A stretch of DNA of 49,315 bases from Nocardioidaceae bacterium. Its GTDB lineage: Bacteria; Actinomycetota; Actinomycetes; Propionibacteriales; Nocardioidaceae. A program made the position numbers and the translations under genes. Positions 20,890-27,346 of the stretch are shown one piece after another. The notes under the pieces are model-generated. The model saw nothing but the letters and a program-made list of their open reading frames with translations, searched no databases and had not been told where the DNA came from. Every line of letters begins with the position of its first letter. The stretch's first letter is position 1. The DNA is taken from positions 1 to 49,315 of the forward strand of contig JAURVT010000051.1 of the NCBI GenBank assembly GCA_030655315.1, given 5' to 3'.

Positions 20890-21987
20890 TCAAAACACCC
20901 GGCGCACCACGGGGATGCGGGAGGCGGCGAGGGCGAGGGCGAAGGAGAGCACCAGCACCACAGCGAAGCGGGCGAGGAGCTGGCCGACGGAGGTGGCGAC
21001 GAGCTCGCCGCCGATGCCGGGGAGCTCGAGCACGGCCTGGCGGACGAGGAGGTGGACGGCGAAGACGCCGAGAGTCACGCCGCCGAGGCGGTAGCCGACG
21101 CGCGCGAGGGTGGGGGAGCAGAGGACGTCGAGCAGGCCGCCGGGGCGGATGGTGGAGCGGCCGAGCACGAAGATCGAGATCGCGACGGCGGCGACGACGG
21201 GGCCGTAGTACTCCTCGGCGGGGGCGTAGCGCTCGATCGTGCCGGCGAGGCCGTCGACGCGGGCCCACTGCCAGACGAGCAGCGCCGAGCCGGCCACGGT
21301 GACCAGGGCGGTGAGGGCGAGGCGGGGGCCGCGCAGGACGACGTCGCGCAGGCCGTAGCCGATCAGGTAGTAGCCGAGGTAGGGGATCCACCAGGTCCAG
21401 GCGGTGTCGACCCAGATCAGGCCGCTCTCGCGGATCGGTGCGGTGACCACGCTGAGCACCATCATCGACAGCGCGCCCACACCGGCGAGACCCACCGCGC
21501 GGGACGAGACCTGCGCGACCCACGGCACCAGCACCGGCGTCACGAGCGCCAGTCCGAGGACGATCCAGAAGAAGTACAGGGCGGTGTAGAGGCGCCCGTC
21601 CATCACCTGGCCGAGGGTGACGCGCAGACCGGTCTCGCGGCCGTCGAGGAACACCACGTACGCCAGGTACACCAGGTGCCACACCACCACGGCGGGCACC
21701 AGACGCAGCGCGCGGCGACGCAGGAAGTCGCGGGGGCCGCGGTAGCGCGACGGGTCGAGCAGCAGGGCGCCGCTGACCATGACGAACACCGGCACGGCCC
21801 AGCGCGCGAGGAAGTCGGCGGTGACGGCGAGCTGGCCGACGGCGGTCTGCCGGTCGGGGTCGGACACCGCCGTGTTGCCGGTGAGGTGGATGACCACCAC
21901 GGCGACGATCGCGAACGTCCGCAGCCACGACACCCACGCGTGCCCACCGGTGGTGGTCCGCGGCGGGGTGCTGACGTCTGGCTGCAT
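20890..21987 (-). CDS. Membrane acyltransferase, acyltransferase-3 family
   Basis: This 365-aa polytopic protein has SWLRTFAIVAVVVIHLTGNT near the N-terminus with the family His at residue 34. WAVPVFVMVSGALLLDPSRY follows, then RRRALRLVPAVVVWHLVYL, the usual second and third motifs. Eight or more further hydrophobic segments follow. It probably O-acylates the surface polymer or a lipid-linked intermediate, taking the acyl group from a cytosolic or membrane donor. ATG 21987 has a GATACT -10 box (21997-22002 minus strand) 9 nt upstream. It is adjacent to the GT39 gene on the same strand (27-bp gap) and convergent with rmlA. The sequence does not tell which acyl group is moved. Confidence 0.83.
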   Translation of the reverse strand: MQPDVSTPPRTTTGGHAWVSWLRTFAIVAVVVIHLTGNTAVSDPDRQTAVGQLAVTADFLARWAVPVFVMVSGALLLDPSRYRGPRDFLRRRALRLVPAVVVWHLVYLAYVVFLDGRETGLRVTLGQVMDGRLYTALYFFWIVLGLALVTPVLVPWVAQVSSRAVGLAGVGALSMMVLSVVTAPIRESGLIWVDTAWTWWIPYLGYYLIGYGLRDVVLRGPRLALTALVTVAGSALLVWQWARVDGLAGTIERYAPAEEYYGPVVAAVAISIFVLGRSTIRPGGLLDVLCSPTLARVGYRLGGVTLGVFAVHLLVRQAVLELPGIGGELVATSVGQLLARFAVVLVLSFALALAASRIPVVRRVF

Positions 21988-21996
21988 GGCGCCCCC

Positions 21997-22002
21997 AGTA
22001 TC
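21997..22002 (-). promoter_or_regulatory. -10 box GATACT of the acyltransferase gene
   Basis: On the minus strand GATACT lies 9 nt before ATG 21987, in the 27-bp gap after the GT39 stop. It suggests an internal leaderless promoter in addition to read-through. Confidence 0.3.
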
Positions 22003-22014
22003 GCCGACGGCCGA

Positions 22015-23451
22015 TCAGTCCGAGCGCAGCCAGAGGGTGACGCGCTGGAACTCGTACGCCCTGTAGGCGTCGCCGCAGCGCTGCCGCCAGGCGGGGAGGT
22101 CGACGTCGAGCCGCGGGACGATCGTGTCGTCGGTGAGCAGGGCCGGGACGTCGCACGCCGGCTCGGGCGTGGTGGCGACGGTGGCCTGCGGCAGCGCGAC
22201 CCGCGCGGCCCGCGAGTCGCCCCAGACCACCACGGGGCCCGACGCGAGGCCGGCGTCGTCGAGCGCCTGTGCGGCGGCGTCGTAGTCCTGCGGCTGCATC
22301 CCCACGGTGCGGACGACGCCCGCCACCGCCGGCACGGCGAGCAGCACGACCGCCACGGCGGCGACTCCCGTGCGGACCACCGACCGGGGCACGGCGAGCA
22401 GGGACGCGAGCCCCACGGCCGCCATCACGCAGAGGAACGGCACCAGGGCCGCGTGGTAGTGCGGCAGCTTCAGCGACGACGCCACGAGGGCCAGCACCAT
22501 CACCGTCGACGTGGCCACCAGCACGACGCCGTCACCGCGCCGGACGAGCCGGGACGCGCCGAGCAGGGTGAGCGTCCACAGCGCTGCGAAGCCGAACCAG
22601 CCGAGGTACGCGGCCTGGTAGTAGAACGACGACCACCACGGCGGCGACGCGGTCACCGTGCCGGCGACGAGCATCGCGTGCCCGTCGGCGGCGTGGTCGA
22701 GCTGGAACTCGACGACGGTGGTGAGCGCCTGCCGCGCCACGGTGGGCCCCATGGGCAGGTAGGTGGCCGCGAACACGACCGCCGACACCACCCCCGCCAG
22801 CACCAGCGACCCGACCACCGGCAGCGGACGACGCCGCTGCCGGGCGGCGAGCAGCACCCCGGCCGCCGTGACGACCGCGACCGCCGACAGGACGCCCGTG
22901 AGCTTGCTGGCCGTGGCCAGGCCGACCATCGCCCCGGTAACCGCCCAGCGGCCGGCGGACGGGTGGTCGAGCAGTCGGACGGACGCGAGCACCGCGGCGA
23001 CCCCGAACAGGATCGTCGGACCCTCGAGGAGGGCGTACCGGTCGACGTGCTGGACGAGCACACCGGGCGCGAGCGGCAGGGCCCACCACAGGGTGGCGGC
23101 GCCGACGCCGGCCCACGCGCCGGCGTACCGACGGCCGAGCACGGCGACGAGGAGCCCGGTGAGGACGAAGCAGACGACGCCGAGCAGTCGGTCGGCAGCG
23201 AGGTCGGGCACGCCCAGGGGAGTGAGGACGGTGCGGAAGACCGCGATGAGCTCCTTGGCGAGCGGCGGGTGCTGCTGGTTCTGCGACCAGTCGCCCGTGA
23301 GCATCCCGGTGGCGGCGTCGCGGTAGATCGTCTCGTCGCCGACCGACGACGCGGTGGTGAGCCGCCAGGCACCGAGCACGAGCGCGACGACGCCGAGGCC
23401 GGCGAGGGTGCGGGCCGGTGCGACGGGAGGCGTCTCGCGGCGGCGGTGCAC
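22015..23451 (-). CDS. GT39/PMT-like integral membrane glycosyltransferase
   Basis: This 478-aa GT-C protein has about ten hydrophobic helices. The first extracellular loop carries GDETIYRD with the Asp39-Glu40 pair expected of PMT/ArnT-type enzymes, then QHPPLAKELIAVF (60-72). VDRYALLEGPTILFG is another family block. Such enzymes transfer a sugar from a polyprenyl-phosphate donor to a protein or glycan outside the membrane. The C-terminal about 80 residues are soluble (VVVWGDSRAARVALPQ). GTG 23451 is supported by a TAGGGT box 6 nt upstream. The neighbouring secreted CWB2 protein and surface polymer are both possible acceptors; that is inference. Upstream lie a strong hairpin and a candidate small RNA. 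Confidence 0.8.
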   Translation of the reverse strand: MHRRRETPPVAPARTLAGLGVVALVLGAWRLTTASSVGDETIYRDAATGMLTGDWSQNQQHPPLAKELIAVFRTVLTPLGVPDLAADRLLGVVCFVLTGLLVAVLGRRYAGAWAGVGAATLWWALPLAPGVLVQHVDRYALLEGPTILFGVAAVLASVRLLDHPSAGRWAVTGAMVGLATASKLTGVLSAVAVVTAAGVLLAARQRRRPLPVVGSLVLAGVVSAVVFAATYLPMGPTVARQALTTVVEFQLDHAADGHAMLVAGTVTASPPWWSSFYYQAAYLGWFGFAALWTLTLLGASRLVRRGDGVVLVATSTVMVLALVASSLKLPHYHAALVPFLCVMAAVGLASLLAVPRSVVRTGVAAVAVVLLAVPAVAGVVRTVGMQPQDYDAAAQALDDAGLASGPVVVWGDSRAARVALPQATVATTPEPACDVPALLTDDTIVPRLDVDLPAWRQRCGDAYRAYEFQRVTLWLRSD

Positions 23452-23457
23452 CGCGCC

Positions 23458-23463
23458 ACCCTA
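23458..23463 (-). promoter_or_regulatory. -10 box TAGGGT of the GT39 gene, leaderless
   Basis: On the minus strand TAGGGT precedes GTG 23451 by 6 nt. It lies 21 bp downstream of a strong hairpin that would terminate transcription arriving from upstream. Confidence 0.4.
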
Positions 23464-23484
23464 GTTCAGGTGGGCCGCATGGCC

Positions 23485-23518
23485 GTGCCCCGACGGTTCC
23501 GAAGAGCCGACGGGGCAC
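23485..23518 (-). terminator. Strong cUUCGg hairpin
   Basis: The arms GTGCCCCG and CGGGGCAC enclose a second stem CGGTTC/GAGCCG around a CGAA loop on the plus strand. On the minus strand this reads as an extra-stable C(UUCG)G tetraloop. There is no U-tract, which is common for actinobacterial terminators. Confidence 0.5.
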
Positions 23519-23600
23519 GGGTCCAGCAGGAGAACGACGACTCGACCCGTCGCCGGGTTCTGTGCCGTCCGGCTCGGATGCGATCGCTCACCCGAGACTA
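23485..23600 (-). ncRNA. Candidate small RNA between the CWB2 and GT39 genes
   Basis: On the minus strand a perfect-looking TATACT box (23607-23612) precedes about 116 nt of non-coding sequence. That sequence ends in a 34-nt hairpin (23485-23518) with 8 bp, an A/A mismatch, 6 bp and a cUUCGg tetraloop. The body includes CACAGAACCCGGCG followed by a GACGGGTCGAGTCGTC stem, similar to the 3' end of bacterial RNase P RNA, but the rest of RNase P is absent. No ORF with good codon usage is present. The 346-bp gap 23452-23797 otherwise holds the GT39 promoter, this RNA, a dyad and the CWB2 terminator. Speculative. Confidence 0.35.
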
Positions 23601-23606
23601 CTCAGA

Positions 23607-23612
23607 AGTATA
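23607..23612 (-). promoter_or_regulatory. -10 box TATACT for the candidate small RNA
   Basis: On the minus strand TATACT has, 17 nt upstream, only a partial -35 (CATACA). It could instead drive the GT39 gene with a long leader. A tandem GCGCTCGT pair occupies the spacer. Confidence 0.35.
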
Positions 23613-23655
23613 GCGCGCTCGTGCGCTCGTGTATGCCCGTGAGTCGGTCCCGAGA

Positions 23656-23674
23656 ACCCTGTGATCACTGGGGT
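23656..23674. promoter_or_regulatory. Dyad ACCC-t-GTGATCAC-t-GGGGT, possible operator
   Basis: An 8-bp perfect palindrome GTGATCAC is flanked by ACCC and GGGT arms. It sits 44 bp or more upstream of the TATACT box on the minus strand, where an activator or repressor could bind. No regulator is assigned. Confidence 0.25.
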
Positions 23675-23733
23675 CTGAGGGACACTAGGGGTCTCTCGCC
23701 TACCTGGGGGAGACCCTCGTCCGGACGTGCGAA

Positions 23734-23763
23734 AGGAGGGCCGGACCGAAGTCCGACCCCCCT
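23734..23763 (-). terminator. Terminator of the CWB2 gene
   Basis: About 35-65 nt after the CWB2 stop on the minus strand, a GC-rich stem of about 12 bp with two mismatches closes on a cUUCGg loop. It is followed by CTTTCG rather than a long U-tract. It separates the CWB2 gene from the small-RNA/GT39 region. Confidence 0.55.
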
Positions 23764-23797
23764 CTCAGGCGGTGCTAGGTGTTGCTGGTGCTACCGA

Positions 23798-25381
23798 TCA
23801 GCCGTCGCCGAGGGCACGGGCGATGCGGTCAACCTGAGCCTGCGAGGTCACAGCGGTCAGACCGAACACGGTGAGCTGGAAGCCACCGGTGGTGCGGTTG
23901 AGACCGTTGAGGTAGTTCGTCAGGCCAGCGCCCAGGGCGTTGCCGTTCTGCGCGAGCAGGGTCGGTCGACCGTTGACCGCGTTGTAGGGGCCAGCAGTCA
24001 GGGCGTCGGCGAAGAACGCACCGTTAGCAACAGCGGGCTCGGTGAGCGCGTCGGGGAATGCACCCTCGGTGCGGGCCCAGTTGGCGATGGCGACCGCGGT
24101 GGCGGTGCGCTCAGCGCCGCTGAGACGACGAACCGAGTTGCCGGTCGCGTTACGTGCAGCGTCGTCAATCGCGGTGAACGTCGCGGCCGAAACCGACGTC
24201 GTACCACCGGCAACCGCGACCTCAGCCGGGTTGAAGAGCTCGATCTGGTCACGAGCCTGCGACGTCAGAGCCGTCGGGGACGTCAGGACCAGGGGGCGAG
24301 CCAGCGCGTAAGAAACCGCACCGAAAGCAACGGCGTCGGCGAAGCCGGCACCGGAAGCGACGAGCACCGGGCGGGTGCTCGGACGGGTGGTCAGAGCCGA
24401 GTCCTGCGCGACGTTGGCGGCCTGGTTGGTCGCATAACGGTTCGCGCCACCGAGGCGGACGACCTGGATGGTGCCGGAGATCGCGCTGCCCTGGTTGTTA
24501 ATACGCAGGTTGCGGATCTGGTTCTCGACAGCCGAGCTCACGGCGGTGGTGCCACCGACGATGAAGACCTTACGAACCGGCGAGTCGAGCAGAGCCTGCT
24601 GCGTGGGAGCCGGCAGCGAGCCGGGCTTCGTCAGCAGGATGCCGGTGCTGGCACGCTGAGCAAGGTAGCTCGCGGAGAGCGCGTCGGGGAAGTCCTGCCC
24701 ACCGGCGATAACAGCCGTGGTTGCCGCGTTGTTGGTGGTCTCACGGAACGCCTGAGCGGCCGTGCCGTAACGGTCAGAGTCACCGATGCGGTTCAGGGTG
24801 CCGATGTTCGGCGGGACGCCCAGGGTGATGACCGTCTTGTCGAGGTCGTCGTCACCAAGGGCCGGCGCGTCGGCGTCGGGGCCAAAGCCACCGGTGCGCC
24901 CGAAGCGAAGGTCAACGTCGTCGGTCGCGGCGGTGGCCACGTCCACGCGAAGGCCCGAGACCGTCAGCGTGTCCTGGGTGGCGCTGGGCGAGCCGGCGAC
25001 AGTGATCGTGGCGATCTTGCCGGTGACGTCGTACTCGACGTCGTTGCCAGCGACCTGCGTGACCGTCGAGGCGCCGCCGTTGGTCGAGACCGTGACGTCG
25101 TCCTCGCTGGACGGCGTGAACACGCCGGGACCGTCGATGGTGAGGGTCAGCTCGTTGGTGCCGGGGAGGACGAAGTCGCCGTCCTCGTTCTCGTCCAGAA
25201 CGACCGAGTTCAGCTCAACGCCGTCCTGGCCCTGAGCGGCCTGAACCGGCGAAACCTGGAAAGAGGTGCCATTGATCTCGGCCGAGGCCGAGCCAGCGGT
25301 GCCAAGGGCGGTGCCGATGGCAAGGGCCGAGCCGAGACCGACGAAAGCGGTCTTGCGCAGCCAGTTGGTGTTGTTACTCAA
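23798..25381 (-). CDS. Secreted cell-wall-binding protein with three CWB2 repeats
   Basis: This 527-aa protein has a signal peptide (WLRKTAFVGLGSALAIGTAL, cleavage after SASA at about residue 34). Residues of about 35-190 are acidic and beta-rich (VSPVQAAQGQDGVELN onward). Three CWB2 (PF04122-type) domains follow at about 197-290, 307-405 and 415-527: RIGDSDRYGTA with IAGGQDFPDALSASYLA and VFIVGGTTAVS; RLGGANRYAT with ASGAGFADAVAFG; and RLSGAERTAT with ANGAFFADALTAGPYN. In clostridia CWB2 triplets bind an anionic wall polymer. TTG 25381 is preferred because AGGAGGA lies directly before it and the signal peptide follows; the longer GTG-started frame has no such support. Composition is visibly less GC-rich than neighbouring genes. 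Confidence 0.88.
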   Translation of the reverse strand: MSNNTNWLRKTAFVGLGSALAIGTALGTAGSASAEINGTSFQVSPVQAAQGQDGVELNSVVLDENEDGDFVLPGTNELTLTIDGPGVFTPSSEDDVTVSTNGGASTVTQVAGNDVEYDVTGKIATITVAGSPSATQDTLTVSGLRVDVATAATDDVDLRFGRTGGFGPDADAPALGDDDLDKTVITLGVPPNIGTLNRIGDSDRYGTAAQAFRETTNNAATTAVIAGGQDFPDALSASYLAQRASTGILLTKPGSLPAPTQQALLDSPVRKVFIVGGTTAVSSAVENQIRNLRINNQGSAISGTIQVVRLGGANRYATNQAANVAQDSALTTRPSTRPVLVASGAGFADAVAFGAVSYALARPLVLTSPTALTSQARDQIELFNPAEVAVAGGTTSVSAATFTAIDDAARNATGNSVRRLSGAERTATAVAIANWARTEGAFPDALTEPAVANGAFFADALTAGPYNAVNGRPTLLAQNGNALGAGLTNYLNGLNRTTGGFQLTVFGLTAVTSQAQVDRIARALGDG

Positions 25382-25385
25382 GATG

Positions 25386-25392
25386 TCCTCCT
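25386..25392 (-). promoter_or_regulatory. Strong ribosome-binding site AGGAGGA for a TTG start
   Basis: AGGAGGA lies 4 nt before TTG 25381 on the minus strand. It is the best Shine-Dalgarno match I saw in the window and fixes the start of the CWB2 protein, suggesting high expression despite the TTG codon. Confidence 0.75.
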
Positions 25393-25493
25393 GCAGACAT
25401 GTACATGGCAAATGGGGGGGATCCCCCGGATGGGAGAAGGCTCCCCCGGTTTGAAACTCGTCGTGCACGTAAGCCACCCCGAGTCCGCGAGTC

Positions 25494-25522
25494 ACCATAC
25501 AGGTGCCGCGGACCGCAGTTAA
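25494..25522 (-). promoter_or_regulatory. Promoter of the CWB2 gene (TTAACT-17-TATGGT)
   Basis: On the minus strand TTAACT (25517-25522) and TATGGT (25494-25499) are 17 nt apart, each matching 4 of 6 consensus bases. This gives a leader of roughly 105 nt, which contains a GGGGGATCCCCC-type palindrome. The region is one of the least GC-rich in the window. Confidence 0.4.
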
Positions 25523-25599
25523 CTTTCATCTGTGAAAACGCCGAGAGGCACCTGAGGGTTACGGGTGCTTCGAAAGATTTTTCAGATGACGTCGATCCG

Positions 25600-25627
25600 A
25601 CCTACGTTCAGCATGCTGATCGTAGGT
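25600..25627. promoter_or_regulatory. 28-bp near-perfect palindrome, possible operator
   Basis: Outer arms ACCTACG and CGTAGGT flank an inner perfect 12-mer TCAGCATGCTGA, with one mismatched pair between them. A GGTGCTTCGA direct repeat occurs at 25564-25573 and again overlapping the right arm (25625-25634). It lies in the 333-bp divergent gap 25382-25714 between the CWB2 and GT4 genes, positioned to control either. The gap contains no other gene. Confidence 0.55.
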
Positions 25628-25714
25628 GCTTCGAGGGTCACGTCGCTCCGGATTGGTGACAAAGCGCGGAAAACGTTGAGATTCCGGACATCAGACCGAC
25701 ATCCAGGAGCCCAG

Positions 25715-27346
25715 ATGCCCCCGCCGGAGGCCCCCCGTCCGCCCTCCCTACCCGTCGCGCGACTGCTCCTCCGGGCTCCGCGGATCGGCGACGAGCGTCG
25801 ATCCGAGGCCGCTCTGGTCGTTCTTCACGATTTGGTGACGTCCGCGAAGTGGGATGATGCCGCGCGTGTCGCGGGCGCTGCGCTAGGGCGGATCAAGTCG
25901 CCGGCCATGCGGGCCGACGTGCTGGACGCGGTGGTCACGCCGGCGCTGGCGGCGGGTGTGCAGTCGCCGCTGGTGCGCGACGCCTACGCGGCACGGTTGC
26001 GCGTGGCCGACCGTCAGCTCGCTCGCGGCAGGCACGCCGCTGCGGCCGCGTCCTACGACGCGGCGCTGAGGATCGCCTTCCACCGGGTGCTGCACTTCGA
26101 CGCCGGCACCTCCCCTCTGGCGGACGACCCGGCCGGCTACACCGAGCCGCTGCGCAGCAGTGCGGTCGCGCAGGCCGTCGCGGCGCCGCGAGGTCGAGAC
26201 GCGACCGTCGTCGGGCCGCGAGGGGACGGTGACGTGCGCCTGACCATCGCGACCGTGCGCAACGCGGACTTCCTTCCCGAGGTCCGTGCGCACTTCGCCG
26301 ACCGCCCGGGCTACGAGACGCGGTTCGTCGACGTCTTCGAGACCGACGTCGTCGACGGCAAGGCGGTGCTGCGGGCCACCGGTCCGCTGATCGGCAGGGT
26401 GCTGGCGGGGGAGCCGCCGGTCGACGCGGCGGCCGAGGCGGGGCTGCGGACGCTCGTCGACGGCGCCGACGTCCTGTTCGTCGAGTGGTGCACGGCGCTG
26501 GCGGTGCTGGTCGGCGCGGTCGACACCCGTGGCACCCGGGTGGTGGTGCGGGTGCACGCGTTCGAGCCGTTCACCCGGTGGCCGCAGTTGGTCGACTTCT
26601 CCCGCGTCGACGACGTGGTGTTCGTCAGCGACCACCTGCGCGACCTCACCGTCGCCGCCGTGCCCGGCCTGAGCGGCGCGTACGCGCCCCGGCTCCACGT
26701 GATCGCCAACGCGATGGACCTGCGGTCGCGGGTGCGTCCCAAGCCCGACGACTCCCGCTTCACGCTCGCGCTCATCGGCGCGGGCAAGGTGGTGAAGGAC
26801 CCGCGCTGGGCCGTCGAGGTGCTGCGGCGGCTGCGCGAGACCGACGAGCGGTACCGGCTGCTGCTCGTCGGCTCGGCGTTCCAGGACGACAAGAGCCCCG
26901 CCGAGGTCGAGTACGCCGCCGCGCTGCGCGCCGACCTCGCCGAGCTGGGCGACGCCGTCGAGGTGGTGCCGTTCACCGACGACGTGCCGGCGGTGCTGGA
27001 GCGGGTGGGCGTCGTGCTGAGCACGTCGAGCCGCGAGAGCTTCCACGTCGGACTCGTCGAGGGCGCCGCGAGCGGGGCGGTGCCCGTCGTCCGCGACTGG
27101 CCGTTCTTCCCCGGCGCCGCCGCGCGGCTGTTCGGCGACGACTGGGTGGTCGGCTCGCCCGAGGAGGCGGCACGCCGTGTCCTCGACCTCACCGCCGACG
27201 ACGGCACCTGGCGACGCGCGGGCGCCGACGCGTCGGCCCGCGTGGTCGACCGGTGGGACTGGACGACCGTCAGCCGGGAGTTCGAGCGGCTGCTCGTGCC
27301 GCTGCCGGGCGCCGGTCAGGTCGCGGACGGCACCAGCGAGGCGTAG
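25715..27346 (+). CDS. GT4-like glycosyltransferase with N-terminal helical region (543 aa)
   Basis: ATG 25715 follows AGGAG at a 6-nt distance; the longer open frame upstream runs through the lower-GC promoter/palindrome region and is rejected. Residues of about 1-165 are helical and Ala/Arg-rich (DDAARVAGAALGRIK; GRHAAAAASYDAAL), perhaps a TPR-like interaction module. The GT-B part begins VRLTIATVRNADFLPEVRAH, with GADVLFVEWCTALAVL and VVRVHAFEPFTRW. The donor domain has LALIGAGKVVKDPRWAVEVL and SSRESFHVGLVEGAASGAVP, whose Glu residues usually hold the nucleotide-sugar. It is cytosolic. The last 31 bp overlap the convergent GT4 gene. Donor unknown. Confidence 0.8.
   Translation: MPPPEAPRPPSLPVARLLLRAPRIGDERRSEAALVVLHDLVTSAKWDDAARVAGAALGRIKSPAMRADVLDAVVTPALAAGVQSPLVRDAYAARLRVADRQLARGRHAAAAASYDAALRIAFHRVLHFDAGTSPLADDPAGYTEPLRSSAVAQAVAAPRGRDATVVGPRGDGDVRLTIATVRNADFLPEVRAHFADRPGYETRFVDVFETDVVDGKAVLRATGPLIGRVLAGEPPVDAAAEAGLRTLVDGADVLFVEWCTALAVLVGAVDTRGTRVVVRVHAFEPFTRWPQLVDFSRVDDVVFVSDHLRDLTVAAVPGLSGAYAPRLHVIANAMDLRSRVRPKPDDSRFTLALIGAGKVVKDPRWAVEVLRRLRETDERYRLLLVGSAFQDDKSPAEVEYAAALRADLAELGDAVEVVPFTDDVPAVLERVGVVLSTSSRESFHVGLVEGAASGAVPVVRDWPFFPGAAARLFGDDWVVGSPEEAARRVLDLTADDGTWRRAGADASARVVDRWDWTTVSREFERLLVPLPGAGQVADGTSEA

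Noticed and set aside
23520-23800. A complete RNase P RNA gene (rnpB)
   Set aside because: Only a short 3'-like segment (CACAGAACCCGGCG) is present. The GAGGAAAGTCCGGGC-type 5' core is absent, and the needed space is occupied by the CWB2 gene.
25382-25500. A ydaO-type (c-di-AMP) or other riboswitch in the CWB2 leader
   Set aside because: The leader is about 105 nt, too short for ydaO, and I see none of its conserved sequence. Only a GC palindrome is visible.
23621-25522. A 633-codon plus-strand frame opposite the CWB2 gene
   Set aside because: The composition is Arg/Gly/Val-rich with no motif, while the minus strand has a signal peptide and three CWB2 domains.
25565-25714. Longer GTG start for the GT4 at 25715
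   Set aside because: The extension crosses the lower-GC promoter region and the 28-bp palindrome, and lacks a ribosome site. ATG 25715 has AGGAG.
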